Positions 6,241 to 13,905 of a stretch of DNA of 64,000 nt are shown here, in pieces. Positions within the stretch are counted from its first letter, which is position 1, and each line of letters opens with the position of its first letter. Position numbers and translations under genes: made by a program. This DNA is from Conexibacter woesei Iso977N (GTDB lineage: Bacteria; Actinomycetota; Thermoleophilia; Solirubrobacterales; Solirubrobacteraceae): the NCBI RefSeq assembly GCF_000424625.1, contig NZ_AUKG01000001.1, forward strand, positions 1,550,001-1,614,000, written 5' to 3'. The notes beneath the pieces are model-generated. The model did no database searches. It was not told the DNA's origin and was given only the letters and a program-made list of their open reading frames with translations.

Positions 6241-8997
6241 CTACTTCTTGCGCGTGGCCTGCTTGCGCGCGGTCTTCTTCGCCGCCGTGCACCTGGTCGT
6301 CACCGGCAGCGTGCGGGTCAGCCGCGCGCCGTTCTGGCCGGTGAACACCACGCTGCCGGCCGCGCCGCAGGCGGGCCACGACGACGCCGTGTCGAGGATC
6401 TGGCGCCTGTTGTGCGGCAGGTCCAGGTCGAACGCGGAGATCGGCACGTCCGGGATCGCGTTGAACGTCGTCCCGATCCGGCCGCCCCTGCTGACCGACG
6501 TGCTCCCGGTCAACGGGATCGTCAGCCCGCCGCCCTGCAGCAGGGCCACCAGCTTGGGCAGCGAGCTGCCGCCCTGCACCAGGTAGACCGCGCCCTTGAG
6601 CGGGACGTCCAGGAGCGGGGTGACCGCGCTGGCACCGCCGACCTTCGAGGCCGCCGGGCAGGCGCGGGCGTCGAGCTGGGCCTGGGAGCACGCCGTGCCC
6701 AAGGCCTTCAACTTGATCGCCAGCCCTGCCGGCAGCGTCACCGCGACCGTCTTCAGGTTCGCCTGGCCGGCGGCCTGGGTGATCCCGACGTGCAGGCCCG
6801 CGCCCGCCGCCTTCGTGCTCCTGACCGCACTCGCGGTCATCCTCGGCGTGAACGGCAGCGCGCGGCAGCCGTTGAGCCCGAAGCGGCTGACCGCGTCGGT
6901 CTTCTCACCGCCGGAGCCCGCCAGCGTCGCGGTCACCGCGGCGTCGGCGCACGACGTCGGGTTGACCATGAACCCGGCGCGGTCGAGCCGCAGCGCCACG
7001 GAGCGCAGCCGCAGCGGGATCCCGGCCAGGATCTGCGGGAGCGGGTCGGTCTGGACCGAGATCCGCGCGTCCGGGCCGACCGAGATCGCCGAGCGGATCA
7101 CGACGGTCCCGAGGTCGTACGGACCCGCAAGCGCCGGGACCACCAGGCTGAGCCCGTACGGCGCGCCCTTGTAGCCCTCGGTCAGGTACGCGGTCCCGCT
7201 GAGGTGCAGCGGGTCGGCGCCCGGCCCGGCCGTGACGTCGACCGTGCCGACCTTCGACGCGGCGCCGCACGTCCCGGCCTGAGCCCGGACGCTGTCGCAG
7301 CGCGGCACCGAGCCGACCTTCGCCGTCAGACCCGGAGGAAGGACGACGTTGCTGATCGCTCCGAGCGTCTGCGTGCGGTCGTCACGCATGACGGCCAGCG
7401 CGAACGCCGTGTTCGACGAGCCCGCCTGCGCGTTGCTCACGCCCGCCACCAGCTTCGGCGCGAACGGCAGGCCGTTGGCGCAGTCGCCTCCGCCCAGCGC
7501 GACCGGCGTGGTCAAGGACACGTCCTTGCCCTCCGGCGACGACCACGGCGTGACCGTCGCGGTCGCGTCGCCGGTCCCACACGTGGTCGGCGAGGCGAGC
7601 ACAGCCCGGTCTCCGCCGTCGAAGTGCAGCGAGAACGTGGTGAACGGCTGCTGCGGCGTGTTGTCGAACGTCGTGGTCAGGCGGCCGGTCGCCGGATCGG
7701 CGGCGATGTCGCCCGGCAGCTTCAGGCGGATGCCCTGGCCGTAGACCACCACGAACACGCTGTAGTGCCCGGGCGACGTCGACGGGCCGAGGTAGATCGG
7801 ACCCGTCAGCGGCGAGCCCAGGATCGGCGAGACGATCGTCGCGCTGCCGACCTTCGAGGCGTCCGGGCAGTCGGCCGGCCCGTCGGCGCCGATCCCGACG
7901 TGCGCGGCGTCGCAGGCCTTCAGCCCGTCGGCCGCCGACGGCGAGATCGTGTAGCCCGCGGGCAACGTCACGACCGTGCGCTTGACGTCGGCGGCGCCGA
8001 GGCCGTCGGCGTCGCGGTTCTGCTCGACGCCGACCGTCACGTCCAGGCCGGTCGGCGCGTCCGAGGACGACGCCGACGGCGCGACCGCGATCGACGGCCT
8101 GAACGGCACGTCACCGCAGCCCGTCGGCGCCGGCGAGGTGACCTCGTCGGTCGCGTACGTGTTGGGGTGCGGCCACGTCGCGATCGCGATCTTCGTCACG
8201 GCCGGCGTGCACGACGTCGGGTTGCGCAGCAACGGGCCGGTCGCCGGGATGCCGTGCGGCGCGCAGGACGACGGATCCATCGGCCCCGTGCCGAAGAGGT
8301 CCAGGCACGACGCGCGCATGCCGTCGTGGGACGGGTCGGCCGGGTTGCCCCAGAGCGTCAGGGTCTGGGCGTCGATCCGCGCGCCCTCGTTGATCCCGTT
8401 GATCACCGTGTCCAACCCGCCGTCGGTCGCCGTGCGGGCGCTGAAGCCGATCTGGACGTTGGGGAACAGCACGCTGAAGCCGAACGTCGCGGGCCTGTCG
8501 GGCCCCGGGTTGACGTTGAACACCGGCAGGATCATGTCGCCGTACTGCCCGGCGAGATCCGCGTGGAGGGTCGCGATGCCGACCTGCGTGCCGTCCGGGC
8601 AGCCGCCGCCCGCCAGGGCGCCGGCGCCGAAGGCCGAGGCCTCGCACTGCGGGACGTTCGCGGCGTCGCCGACGAGGCCGGCGGGCAGCGACAGGCGCAC
8701 GGTCTTCATCGGCTCGACCGGCTGGACGCCGACCGACCCGCCGTAGTCCTTGGTCCTGAGCCTGAAGGACGTCGTGACGTCCGGGTGGGCGCCGGCCTGG
8801 TTCGTGGACGACGTGACGGTCAGGTCGTACGGACCGGGCGTCTCGTCGGCCAGCGCCTGGGCGGGACCGGCCACGGCGGCCAGCGCCGCGGCGAGGGCGC
8901 CGGCGCGCGCCACGCGCGTGGCGAGGCGGCGGAGGCGGTGGGTGGTCGTGCGGGACATCGCGACCTCGTGCGTGGGGTAGGAGTTCGGCGCGCTCAT
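6241..8997 (-). CDS. Large secreted beta-rich repeat protein
   Basis: 918 residues. The N-terminus carries a signal peptide (hydrophobic stretch ending VAGPAQALADETP). The body has several internal repeats with a shared pattern: a CPDASKVGSAT-like phrase, then a P-L-x-G-x-[IV]-Y-L strand (LTGPIYLG, LSGTAYLT, LKGAVYLV), each preceded by a Leu-Pro-Ala-Gly-Leu phrase. Many single Cys residues suggest disulfides. The protein ends in a basic tail (KKTARKQATRKK). The ATG at 8997 overlaps the upstream stop as ATGA; the ATG at 8958 has GAGG 6 bases upstream and gives a more ordinary signal peptide, so the true start may be 8958. Same operon as the next entry. Function unknown; a surface or structural role is inferred. 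Confidence 0.8.
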   Translation of the reverse strand: MSAPNSYPTHEVAMSRTTTHRLRRLATRVARAGALAAALAAVAGPAQALADETPGPYDLTVTSSTNQAGAHPDVTTSFRLRTKDYGGSVGVQPVEPMKTVRLSLPAGLVGDAANVPQCEASAFGAGALAGGGCPDGTQVGIATLHADLAGQYGDMILPVFNVNPGPDRPATFGFSVLFPNVQIGFSARTATDGGLDTVINGINEGARIDAQTLTLWGNPADPSHDGMRASCLDLFGTGPMDPSSCAPHGIPATGPLLRNPTSCTPAVTKIAIATWPHPNTYATDEVTSPAPTGCGDVPFRPSIAVAPSASSSDAPTGLDVTVGVEQNRDADGLGAADVKRTVVTLPAGYTISPSAADGLKACDAAHVGIGADGPADCPDASKVGSATIVSPILGSPLTGPIYLGPSTSPGHYSVFVVVYGQGIRLKLPGDIAADPATGRLTTTFDNTPQQPFTTFSLHFDGGDRAVLASPTTCGTGDATATVTPWSSPEGKDVSLTTPVALGGGDCANGLPFAPKLVAGVSNAQAGSSNTAFALAVMRDDRTQTLGAISNVVLPPGLTAKVGSVPRCDSVRAQAGTCGAASKVGTVDVTAGPGADPLHLSGTAYLTEGYKGAPYGLSLVVPALAGPYDLGTVVIRSAISVGPDARISVQTDPLPQILAGIPLRLRSVALRLDRAGFMVNPTSCADAAVTATLAGSGGEKTDAVSRFGLNGCRALPFTPRMTASAVRSTKAAGAGLHVGITQAAGQANLKTVAVTLPAGLAIKLKALGTACSQAQLDARACPAASKVGGASAVTPLLDVPLKGAVYLVQGGSSLPKLVALLQGGGLTIPLTGSTSVSRGGRIGTTFNAIPDVPISAFDLDLPHNRRQILDTASSWPACGAAGSVVFTGQNGARLTRTLPVTTRCTAAKKTARKQATRKK

Positions 8998-11207
8998 CGC
9001 TTCGCCGCCTTCGTGCGCAGGACGACCGTCGCGTGCGCGGCCTTCTTGCTGTCGGTGCAGGTGACCGCGAGGCTCACGGTCAGCTTGTGCGAGCGCTTCA
9101 GTGCGCTGCGTGCTTTGGAGGAGAGCGTCAACACCAACTTGACGGTGCCCGCACCCTCGCGCAGCTGCGTGGCCGAGGCGACCGTGGCCGCCTTCTTCGA
9201 CCCCGCCAGCTTGGCGGTCGCCCTCGCCGTGACCTGCGCCGTGTCGCTGACCTTGACGCTCAGCGTGACCCTGCCGGTCCGAGCCCAGGTGGCCCGCGCG
9301 GCGGCGGAGATCGACGACACCTTGAACGTCGTCGCGGGCGTCGTGAAGACCACCGGCGCGGACGTGTCGGTCGCGGTCAGCGACGTGGGCGCGGCGGCCG
9401 GCGCGGGCGGCGCCGACTGCGGTCCGCGGCACGCCTCGCCCTCGCACGGCGTCGTCGCCGTGGACGGGAAGCCACCGCCGACGCGCATGTCGTAGATGTC
9501 GGCGTACCCGCCGTCGCGATCGTCGTCGGTCAGCGTCTGGGACGTGCGGATGAACACGTCGCGGCCGTCGGCCGAGCTGCCGACGACCAGCGCGTCCCGC
9601 GTCGGCGTGTTGACCGACACCAGGTGGTTGCCGTCGGCGTCGTGCGCGTAGACGTCGTACTTGCCGTCGGTGTCGTCGGCCGTCAGCTGGTTGGGCGAGT
9701 CGAAGAACACGGTGCCGTCGGCGGCGAAGCCGGGCGGCGTGGACTGCTGGTTGCCCGGGATGTCGCGCAGCGACGACTCGCCGGCCGGCACCGAGCCGTC
9801 GGGCGGGCAGGACAGGCAGCTCACCGAGTTGCCGTCCAAGTTGTAGAGGTACAGCTGCGCCGTCGCATCGGCCTGCCCGGCGCGCGGTCCGGCCAGCACG
9901 TTCGTGGACGGGAACGCCAGCGAGCGGCCGTCGGGCGACAGCGCGATCTCGTTGTTGTACTCGCCGTTGCTGTAGAGCTTGAACGAGTCGCCGAAGCCGA
10001 CCGTGGCGACGAAGGTGACCGGGACGTCCCCGGCCACGTAGACGTTGGGCCTGTCGTCGGTCGCGCCGGGGGCCAGCGCGGCGTTGGAGGCGAAGTAGAT
10101 CCGGGCGCCGTCGGATGAGGTCCGCAGCGACCCGAGGATCGACCGGCCGGCACTGGCGTCGACGCCGGCGAGCCGGCGCAGCGTGTCGTACTCCTCGTCG
10201 TACATGTAGATGCCGCCGGTCGTCGCGCCGCTCGTGAGCGGCACGACCGCGCTGAAGAACACGATGTGGCCGTCGTCGGAGGCGCCGAGGAACTTCGCGG
10301 CGGCGCCGCTGACGGGCCCGCGCGGGTCGCCCGCGACGCGCGAGGCGGAGATCAGGTTGGTGGTCTTGCCGTCGATCCGGACGTAGAGCTGGCCGTCCAT
10401 CTGGAAGTAGATGTGCGAGCCGTCGGTCGAGATCGCGCGGGCGTCCGCGGCCTGGCCGAGGCCGGCGAAGTTGTGGCCGCCGCCGAACTGCGCGGCCTCG
10501 GAGGCCGGGTTCGGGCCGCCGGACGGCGGGACCGACGCCAGGCGCAGCCTGCCGGCGGAGTAGTCGTAGACGCGGTTGGTGCCGCCCGCGATGCTCGGGA
10601 TCAGCTGCTTGGTGGACTCGATGACCACGTGGCTGCCGTCGGGCGTGCTGCCTTCGTAGATCGAGTCGCCGCTGGCGGTGTCCGGCAGCCTCAGGCCCGG
10701 CGAGAGCCAGGTCGACTGGCCGCCGTTGACCGAGGCCACGTCGTACCCGCTGTTCTGGTCCAGCGGCGTGAGCGCCGAGGCCTGCCCGACCGTGTAGAAC
10801 GCCGTCGACACGTCGTCGGTGATGCCGGCGGGGATCGCGCTGTCGTTCAGGGCCGGAGCGGGCGAGGCGGGGATCGGCGTCAGCGATCCGTCGGTGACCC
10901 AGCCGGACGCGGTGCGGTGGCTGCGGTAGACCGACATCAGCGGGTTGGCGCCGACGTCGGCGAAGGCGCCGAGCGACTGGTAGGCGATCGTGTCGCCGTC
11001 CTTCGCGTTGCGGATCGCGGTGAAGATGTCGTTCCCGCCCTTGTCGGACGGCGAGACGAGCTCGGGAACGCGCGGCGCAGCGGCCGCGTCGGCATGAGCG
11101 TCGGCGGTCGCGAACGTACTGATCGCGAGCATGGCGGCGATGCCGCACGCGAACGGGCGTGCGGCATCGACGGACCGCCGTAGCGGCCCGTGGGCAACAG
11201 CTAGCAC
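8994..11207 (-). CDS. Secreted TolB/WD40-like beta-propeller protein
   Basis: 737 residues with a signal peptide (hydrophobic segment around 20-38, then ADAAAAPR). Repeated propeller blades follow the pattern ISTDGSHIYFQMDG, SSDGARIYFASNA, SPDGRSLAFPST, SADGRDVFIRTS, resembling TolB/PD40 blades. After about residue 600 comes a Pro/Ala linker and a C-terminal beta domain ending in Lys/Arg (LRTKAAKR), comparable to the basic ends of the neighbouring secreted proteins. The GTG at 11207 is preceded by AGGAGGAG at good spacing. First gene of the operon, with ATGA coupling to the next. Probably an extracellular or wall-bound scaffold; no catalytic motif seen. Confidence 0.85.
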   Translation of the reverse strand: MLAVAHGPLRRSVDAARPFACGIAAMLAISTFATADAHADAAAAPRVPELVSPSDKGGNDIFTAIRNAKDGDTIAYQSLGAFADVGANPLMSVYRSHRTASGWVTDGSLTPIPASPAPALNDSAIPAGITDDVSTAFYTVGQASALTPLDQNSGYDVASVNGGQSTWLSPGLRLPDTASGDSIYEGSTPDGSHVVIESTKQLIPSIAGGTNRVYDYSAGRLRLASVPPSGGPNPASEAAQFGGGHNFAGLGQAADARAISTDGSHIYFQMDGQLYVRIDGKTTNLISASRVAGDPRGPVSGAAAKFLGASDDGHIVFFSAVVPLTSGATTGGIYMYDEEYDTLRRLAGVDASAGRSILGSLRTSSDGARIYFASNAALAPGATDDRPNVYVAGDVPVTFVATVGFGDSFKLYSNGEYNNEIALSPDGRSLAFPSTNVLAGPRAGQADATAQLYLYNLDGNSVSCLSCPPDGSVPAGESSLRDIPGNQQSTPPGFAADGTVFFDSPNQLTADDTDGKYDVYAHDADGNHLVSVNTPTRDALVVGSSADGRDVFIRTSQTLTDDDRDGGYADIYDMRVGGGFPSTATTPCEGEACRGPQSAPPAPAAAPTSLTATDTSAPVVFTTPATTFKVSSISAAARATWARTGRVTLSVKVSDTAQVTARATAKLAGSKKAATVASATQLREGAGTVKLVLTLSSKARSALKRSHKLTVSLAVTCTDSKKAAHATVVLRTKAAKR

Positions 11208-11276
11208 TACTCTCCTCCTGCGGATGGGACGATTGCTCCGGGGTGCGTGGGGCGCCTCCGGAGCGGGTGGGCCGCA

Positions 11277-11305
11277 AACATAAACTCTCGCGTTCCCGTT
11301 GGCAA
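11277..11305 (-). promoter_or_regulatory. Sigma-70-type promoter of the secreted-protein operon
   Basis: On the minus strand, TTGCCA (11300-11305) and TATGTT (11277-11282) are separated by exactly 17 bases. The expected start near 11270 leaves a ~60-base leader with a good ribosome site before the GTG at 11207. Confidence 0.6.
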
Positions 11306-11338
11306 GGGGAACTTGCGTGTACCGCTATGGGACCGCTA

Positions 11339-11992
11339 TCAGGAGTGATGGAACCACGGCGGATTTGCCGCGCATCTCGCGAGTACGTTGGCTCCGTTGT
11401 CCATTTGGGGACATCCGTGTGTTGTGAGGACGTGAAGGGGTTCGCGGTCGATCAGCCGCTGCAGCGTAGGCGCGAAGCGCTCGGCATAGAACCGCTCGCG
11501 GTCGGGCGTGACAGCGTCCTGACACCACATGCGCAGCTCGCCCTCGGGCGTCGTGACGACCGCGTCGCCGAAGGCGATCGCGCGGTGCGACGGGAAGTGC
11601 AGCGGCCGCTCGGAGCGGCGCGGGCGGCCGATCGTGTGCGCGGTCACGCCCGCGGGCAGCGGGCCGTCGAGGGGCCGGACGTCCGGGTTGCGGCGGCGGG
11701 CGGGGTCCGGGCCGTAGGCGGTCGCGTCGTAGCGCTCGACGAGCGCCGCGGTCGAGCGCACGTGGTAGCCGATCGTGATGAAGATCGCCACGCCGCCGCG
11801 GGCGTCGCGCGCGAGGTCGTCGAGGAGATCCGGCGCGTCGTCGGGCAGCAGCGGGTCGATCAGCAGCAGCGTGCCGGTGTCGTCGCCGGTCAGCGCGTAG
11901 GACGCGACCTCGGCGCCGAACGCGTCGGCCGGGTGCCAGTCCGGGTGGCGCGCGGTCCAGCGGTGGATGCCGGGGCGCAGCGTCTCGATCAT
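11339..11992 (-). CDS. Metallo-beta-lactamase-fold-like protein lacking the HxHxDH motif
   Basis: 217 residues. The first half follows the MBL fold (SYALTGDDTGTLLLIDPLLP, then FITIGYHVRSTAAL where THxHxDH is expected) and the later part has FPSHRAIAFGDAVV and VLTTHGCP. Only one of the metal ligands of the canonical motif remains (YH), so it is probably not a normal two-zinc hydrolase. It starts inside the stop of the phzF-like gene (ATGA overlap), so the two are co-translated. Could be a catalytically altered MBL member or a binding protein. Confidence 0.75.
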   Translation of the reverse strand: MIETLRPGIHRWTARHPDWHPADAFGAEVASYALTGDDTGTLLLIDPLLPDDAPDLLDDLARDARGGVAIFITIGYHVRSTAALVERYDATAYGPDPARRRNPDVRPLDGPLPAGVTAHTIGRPRRSERPLHFPSHRAIAFGDAVVTTPEGELRMWCQDAVTPDRERFYAERFAPTLQRLIDREPLHVLTTHGCPQMDNGANVLARCAANPPWFHHS

Positions 11993-12849
11993 GCCGGGAT
12001 CCGCACCGCGCCGCCCGAGACGCGGATGCCGGACGCGGGGTCCGGGTCGATGGCGACGGTCAGCCGCGACGGGCGGCCGAGGTCGTCGCCCTGGTGGATG
12101 GCGATCGTGGCGGGCGGGTCGACGAGGCCCAGCGCGCGCAGGTAGGCGCCGAACGCCGCGGCGGCCGCGCCGGTCGCCGGGTCCTCGACGACGCCACCGA
12201 CCGGGAACGGGTTGCGCGCGTGGAACAGCGCGGGGTCGCCGGCGTCGCGGTGCACGAGCGCGAGCGTCGTGAGGTCCCGGGCCGACATGTAGGCCTTGAG
12301 CGCCTCGAAGTCGTAGTCCAAGTCGGCGAGGCGCTCGCGCGTGCGCGCGGCGAGCACGAGGTGGCGCGCGCCCGCGTAGGCGATGCGCGGCGGGAGGTCC
12401 GGGTCGAGGTCGTCGAAGGACCAGCGCAGCGCGGCAAGTGCTGCATCAACGTCTTCGTCCTCGGCGGACTCGACCGCGGGCGAGACCGACGTCAGCGTCG
12501 CGGTGATCGCGCCGCCGTCGCCGTCGCGCCCGGTGGTCACCGCGACCGGTCCCGCTTGGGTGACGAGCAGCAGCTCGCCCGGGCCGTCGCGCTCGGCCAG
12601 CGCGACCGCGGTGGCGATCGTCGCGTGGCCGCAGAACGGCACCTCGGCGAGCGGGCTGAAGTAGCGGACCGTGTTGTTGGTGGTGTTGGTGACGAACGCG
12701 GTCTCGGAGTAGCCGACGTCGGCCGCGATCCGCTGCATCTGCGCGTCGGTCAGCGCCGCCGCGTCCAGGACCACGCCCGCGGGGTTGCCGCCGTCGGGGG
12801 TGTCGGTGAAGGCGGTGAGGCGGAGGATCGTCGTCGTCGGATCGGCCAT
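11989..12849 (-). CDS. PhzF-family isomerase/epimerase
   Basis: 286 residues of the PhzF/diaminopimelate epimerase-like fold. Family hallmarks: FTDTPDGGNPAGVVL at the N-terminus, DVGYSETAFV with the catalytic Glu, VPFCGHATIATA, and the second-half mirror VEDPATGAAAAAFGAYL. No phenazine genes are nearby, so the substrate is unknown. The ATG at 12849 has TACATT 6 bases upstream and no Shine-Dalgarno sequence, pointing to a leaderless mRNA. Operon with the MBL-like gene. The start of this gene is overlapped by 100 bases by the tail of the upstream EamA reading frame. Confidence 0.93.
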   Translation of the reverse strand: MADPTTTILRLTAFTDTPDGGNPAGVVLDAAALTDAQMQRIAADVGYSETAFVTNTTNNTVRYFSPLAEVPFCGHATIATAVALAERDGPGELLLVTQAGPVAVTTGRDGDGGAITATLTSVSPAVESAEDEDVDAALAALRWSFDDLDPDLPPRIAYAGARHLVLAARTRERLADLDYDFEALKAYMSARDLTTLALVHRDAGDPALFHARNPFPVGGVVEDPATGAAAAAFGAYLRALGLVDPPATIAIHQGDDLGRPSRLTVAIDPDPASGIRVSGGAVRIPA

Positions 12850-13742
12850 GGCAGCAATGTAGGGACCGACGTGTTGCGGAAGACGCGCGGTTTGTCACGA
12901 CTTCGTGCAAGTCCCGCGCCGGCGAGGCACAGCACGCCGCCGGCGAGCGCGAGCGCCGGCGGGGTCTCGCCCTGGACCGCCCAGCCGAGCAGGATCGCCA
13001 GCGGCGGGACGAGGTAGGTGGTCGCGCCCATCTTCCCCGCGGACGTGCGCGCGAGCGCGTAGGCCCAGGTGGTGAACGCGATCCCGGTCGGGAAGAGGCC
13101 GAGGTAGACGGCCCAGACGAGGTTGCCGGCGTGCGCGTCGCCCGCCTCGGCGACCAGCCGCGGCGCGAACGGTAGGCAGCAGACGAGCCCGACCGCGCAG
13201 GCGATCCAGGTGACCATCAGCGCGCTCGTGGTGCCGCCGAGCAGCGGCTTCTGGGCGACGACGGCAACCGCGTAAGCGGCGGCCGCGAGGACGCAGAGCG
13301 CCGCGCCCCAGGCGCTGGCGCCGCCGCTGGAGGTGGCGGCGCCGATCACGATCGCGCCCGCGAACGCGACCGCGCAGCCGGCGACGAGCGTGCGCGGGAA
13401 GCCCTCGTGCAGGACGGTGCCCGCGAGGATCGCGATGAAGACCGGACCGATGTTGACGAGCATCGCGGCGGTCCCGGCGTCGACCGAGCGTTCGGCCTGG
13501 TTGAGCGCGAGGTTGTAGACGCCGAACCAGAGGACGCCGACGGTCAGGAGGCGCGGCCAGGCGTGTCGCGGCGGGAGCGGTTCCCGGCGGGCGAGCACGA
13601 GCGCGCCGAGCGCGAGCGTCCCGACGGCGAGGCGCGCGAGCGTCAGCGGGCCGGCGGCGAGGTCGTGGCCGGCCGCGCGGATCCCGACGAACGCCGACGC
13701 CCAGAGGACCACCGTCACCAGCGCCGCGCCGAGGGCTCCCAT
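12750..13742 (-). CDS. EamA/DMT-family transporter
   Basis: 330 residues by the open frame. The ~280-residue core has two EamA repeats and about ten membrane helices (LVTVVLWASAFVGIRAAG at the start; YLVPPLAILLGWAVQGE in the last repeat). Probably a metabolite exporter; substrate not predictable. The ATG at 13742 has TAGCGT 10 bases upstream. Oddity: the transporter fold ends near 12891, but the first stop is at 12750, so ~47 extra residues rich in Arg, Ser and Pro are read out of frame through the start of phzF. Either a genuine overlap or a lost stop codon. Confidence 0.88.
   Translation of the reverse strand: MGALGAALVTVVLWASAFVGIRAAGHDLAAGPLTLARLAVGTLALGALVLARREPLPPRHAWPRLLTVGVLWFGVYNLALNQAERSVDAGTAAMLVNIGPVFIAILAGTVLHEGFPRTLVAGCAVAFAGAIVIGAATSSGGASAWGAALCVLAAAAYAVAVVAQKPLLGGTTSALMVTWIACAVGLVCCLPFAPRLVAEAGDAHAGNLVWAVYLGLFPTGIAFTTWAYALARTSAGKMGATTYLVPPLAILLGWAVQGETPPALALAGGVLCLAGAGLARSRDKPRVFRNTSVPTLLPWPIRRRRSSASPPSPTPPTAATPRAWSWTRRR
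12856..12861 (-). promoter_or_regulatory. -10 element TACATT, leaderless spacing
   Basis: Six bases before the ATG of the phzF-like gene; would allow transcription independent of the overlapping EamA gene. Confidence 0.5.
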
Positions 13743-13782
13743 CGTGGGGTCGACGCTACGCGCGGGAACCTTCGGGCCGGGC

Positions 13783-13796
13783 CGAACCATGGTTCG
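13783..13796. promoter_or_regulatory. LexA-type SOS box CGAACCATGGTTCG
   Basis: A perfect 14-base palindrome fitting CGAAC-N4-GTTCG, the core of the actinobacterial LexA site TCGAAC-N4-GTTCGA (only the outermost bases differ). It lies 110 bases before the recQ start and 41 bases before the EamA start, so it could control either. The adjacency to a DNA-repair helicase supports recQ. Confidence 0.65.
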
Positions 13797-13905
13797 TGTG
13801 CAACGTCTTGGCCTTCGATTGCGTGAGAACTGCGACGACTTCGTCACGACTCTGCGCAGATCGGCCGGTTCCGGCGGCGCGACGACGTACCGTGAAGCGC
13901 ACGTC

